Source of the DNA: Lactococcus ileimucosae
GTDB taxonomy: Bacteria > Bacillota > Bacilli > Lactobacillales > Streptococcaceae
Reading direction: 5' to 3'
Assembly (NCBI RefSeq): GCF_943193185.1
Contig: NZ_CALPDE010000001.1
Coordinates: forward strand, 168,347-232,346
DNA: 64,000 nucleotides
Part shown: positions 63,293-64,000 of the stretch, piece by piece
How positions within the stretch are numbered: position 1 is the stretch's first letter
Layout of the letters: each line of letters begins with the position of its first letter
Translations under genes and position numbers: made by a program
Notes under the pieces: generated by a model
Told to the model about the DNA's origin: nothing
The model's input: the letters and a program-made list of their open reading frames with translations, nothing else
Database searches by the model: none

Positions 63293-64000
63293 TTACAAAC
63301 TAGAGGTCCATGCGCCGTCTTGGTCGCGGAGGATGAGATTAGCTGTTTGTAAAACTCCCGAATCCGTAATAGGGCTATTAGTAGCAATAATAAATGAACC
63401 TGCTACACCTACTCCAGGTACTATAACCCATGGATGAGTGGAGCTGAATAGTGTACGAAGCTGCCAGAGAGCGCTTCTTGAAGCCATGGTTGGAAAAGCC
63501 TTCCCCGGCCCCGAAAGATGGTTGACTTCTGCTACAGAAAGGGCAAAGGCCTTCTTCTCACCGTTAGGATCCACCTCCGCAAAGTCATTTTTCAAAGCAG
63601 CCGTAAAGGCTGGATGTTCAAAGTCTAGAATAAAGGCTCGTTCTGTGCCTACGATTGGTATGGCTGCACTTACAAAATTTCCATTGGGTGTTATCCAAGA
63701 AGAGTCATTAATCATCGCATCTGGTCCTGTCCCTGTAAACTCTTTTTGCACAGGTTGAACTTGACGGCGAATAACACTCGGCAGATTATCATGCCAGTTC
63801 TTCATGTTATTATCTAAAGTTGAACCATTATAGCTGTCTACACCCGCATTGGTATTCCATGCACTGTTAATTTGATGAGCTGTTGTCATGATCAGATGAT
63901 TTCCATCACCCTTGTCTTCAAGGTAGCGGTACTGTGTCCCACGCATAGAGAATGTTTGACCCGGCTCCATCTCACCAAGGATAGGTAAGCCATTACGTAC
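63293..64000 (-). CDS. Surface protein C-terminal part, paralogue of the SipW-type protein at 20443
   Basis: The gene enters from beyond base 64000; 235 codons are seen. The frame is open to the window edge, so the internal ATG at 63970 is not its start. PGQTFSMRGTQYRYLEDKGDGNHLIM corresponds to PGRIFTMAGEEYRYLENQG-type sequence in the 547-residue protein, and KKAFALSVAEVNHLSGPGKAFP to its ARAFALSLADVTRLSGGGLAFP. The end differs (WQLRTLF... then DQDGAWTSSL), lacking the GGVRPALII ending. Exported by analogy; function unknown. Confidence 0.75.
   Translation of the reverse strand, partial: VRNGLPILGEMEPGQTFSMRGTQYRYLEDKGDGNHLIMTTAHQINSAWNTNAGVDSYNGSTLDNNMKNWHDNLPSVIRRQVQPVQKEFTGTGPDAMINDSSWITPNGNFVSAAIPIVGTERAFILDFEHPAFTAALKNDFAEVDPNGEKKAFALSVAEVNHLSGPGKAFPTMASRSALWQLRTLFSSTHPWVIVPGVGVAGSFIIATNSPITDSGVLQTANLILRDQDGAWTSSL

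Noticed and set aside
63293..63970. Complete 225-residue protein starting at 63970
   Set aside because: The frame stays open to the window edge and matches the middle of the paralogue at 20443, so this Met is internal.

Overview
The window looks like chromosomal DNA of a low-GC Gram-positive lactic acid bacterium, most probably a Lactococcus (garvieae-like rather than firmly assignable to a species). Reasons: the rimP-nusA-rnpM-rplGA-infB-rbfA operon, the ccrZ-trmB pair, NADH oxidase, a sucrose PTS operon, WxL/Csc cell-surface genes, AT-rich spacers and many extended -10 promoters (TGnTATAAT). Nearly all genes lie on the minus strand; the plus-strand exceptions are lrgAB, a sortase, an asparaginase, a small exported protein and scrB-scrR.

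Layout. 1-7.2 kb: end of a secreted protein, manA, and the translation/transcription operon rimP to rbfA. 7.4-11.2 kb: lrgAB, a nested palindrome that ends the convergent lrgB and der transcripts, der, and an AI-2E-type permease. 11.25-13.3 kb: a small accessory island bounded by two related 22-bp hairpins. It carries a secreted WWG-motif protein, two tiny membrane proteins missed by ordinary ORF calling, a C-terminal remnant of a second copy, and other debris; it reads like a toxin or bacteriocin-immunity cassette. 13.3-20.3 kb: ffh, Trk/Ktr potassium uptake, RNase J2, a DUF1801 protein and an alpha/beta hydrolase.

20.4-35.6 kb is a large surface region. It starts with a GC-rich protein carrying a SipW-type signal peptide; a paralogue runs off the far end of the window. 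Then comes an expanded Csc (WxL) cluster: five clear WxL proteins, a short WxL-like protein, a large pectate-lyase-like adhesin, two DUF916/DUF3324 partners (one interrupted at an A9 tract), a sortase, a small cell-wall anchor protein with an unusual IPDAG sorting signal, and an Mga-type regulator.

35.8-45 kb: NADH oxidase, a candidate 160-nt stand-alone RNA, transketolase, an ascorbate-type PTS (EIIC, EIIB, with EIIA fused to its regulator), a pentapeptide-repeat protein and a nitroreductase. 45-56 kb: DNA replication and housekeeping (dnaI, dnaB, nrdR, trmB, ccrZ, veg, replicative helicase, rplI, gdpP, two HAD phosphatases). Between veg and ccrZ lies a strongly folded 263-bp element with a 14-bp terminal inverted repeat. 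56-63 kb: asparaginase, a small exported protein, and the sucrose system scrK-scrA / scrB-scrR, divergent around two near-identical operators, followed by a candidate small RNA. No rRNA, tRNA, IS element or CRISPR array was recognised.
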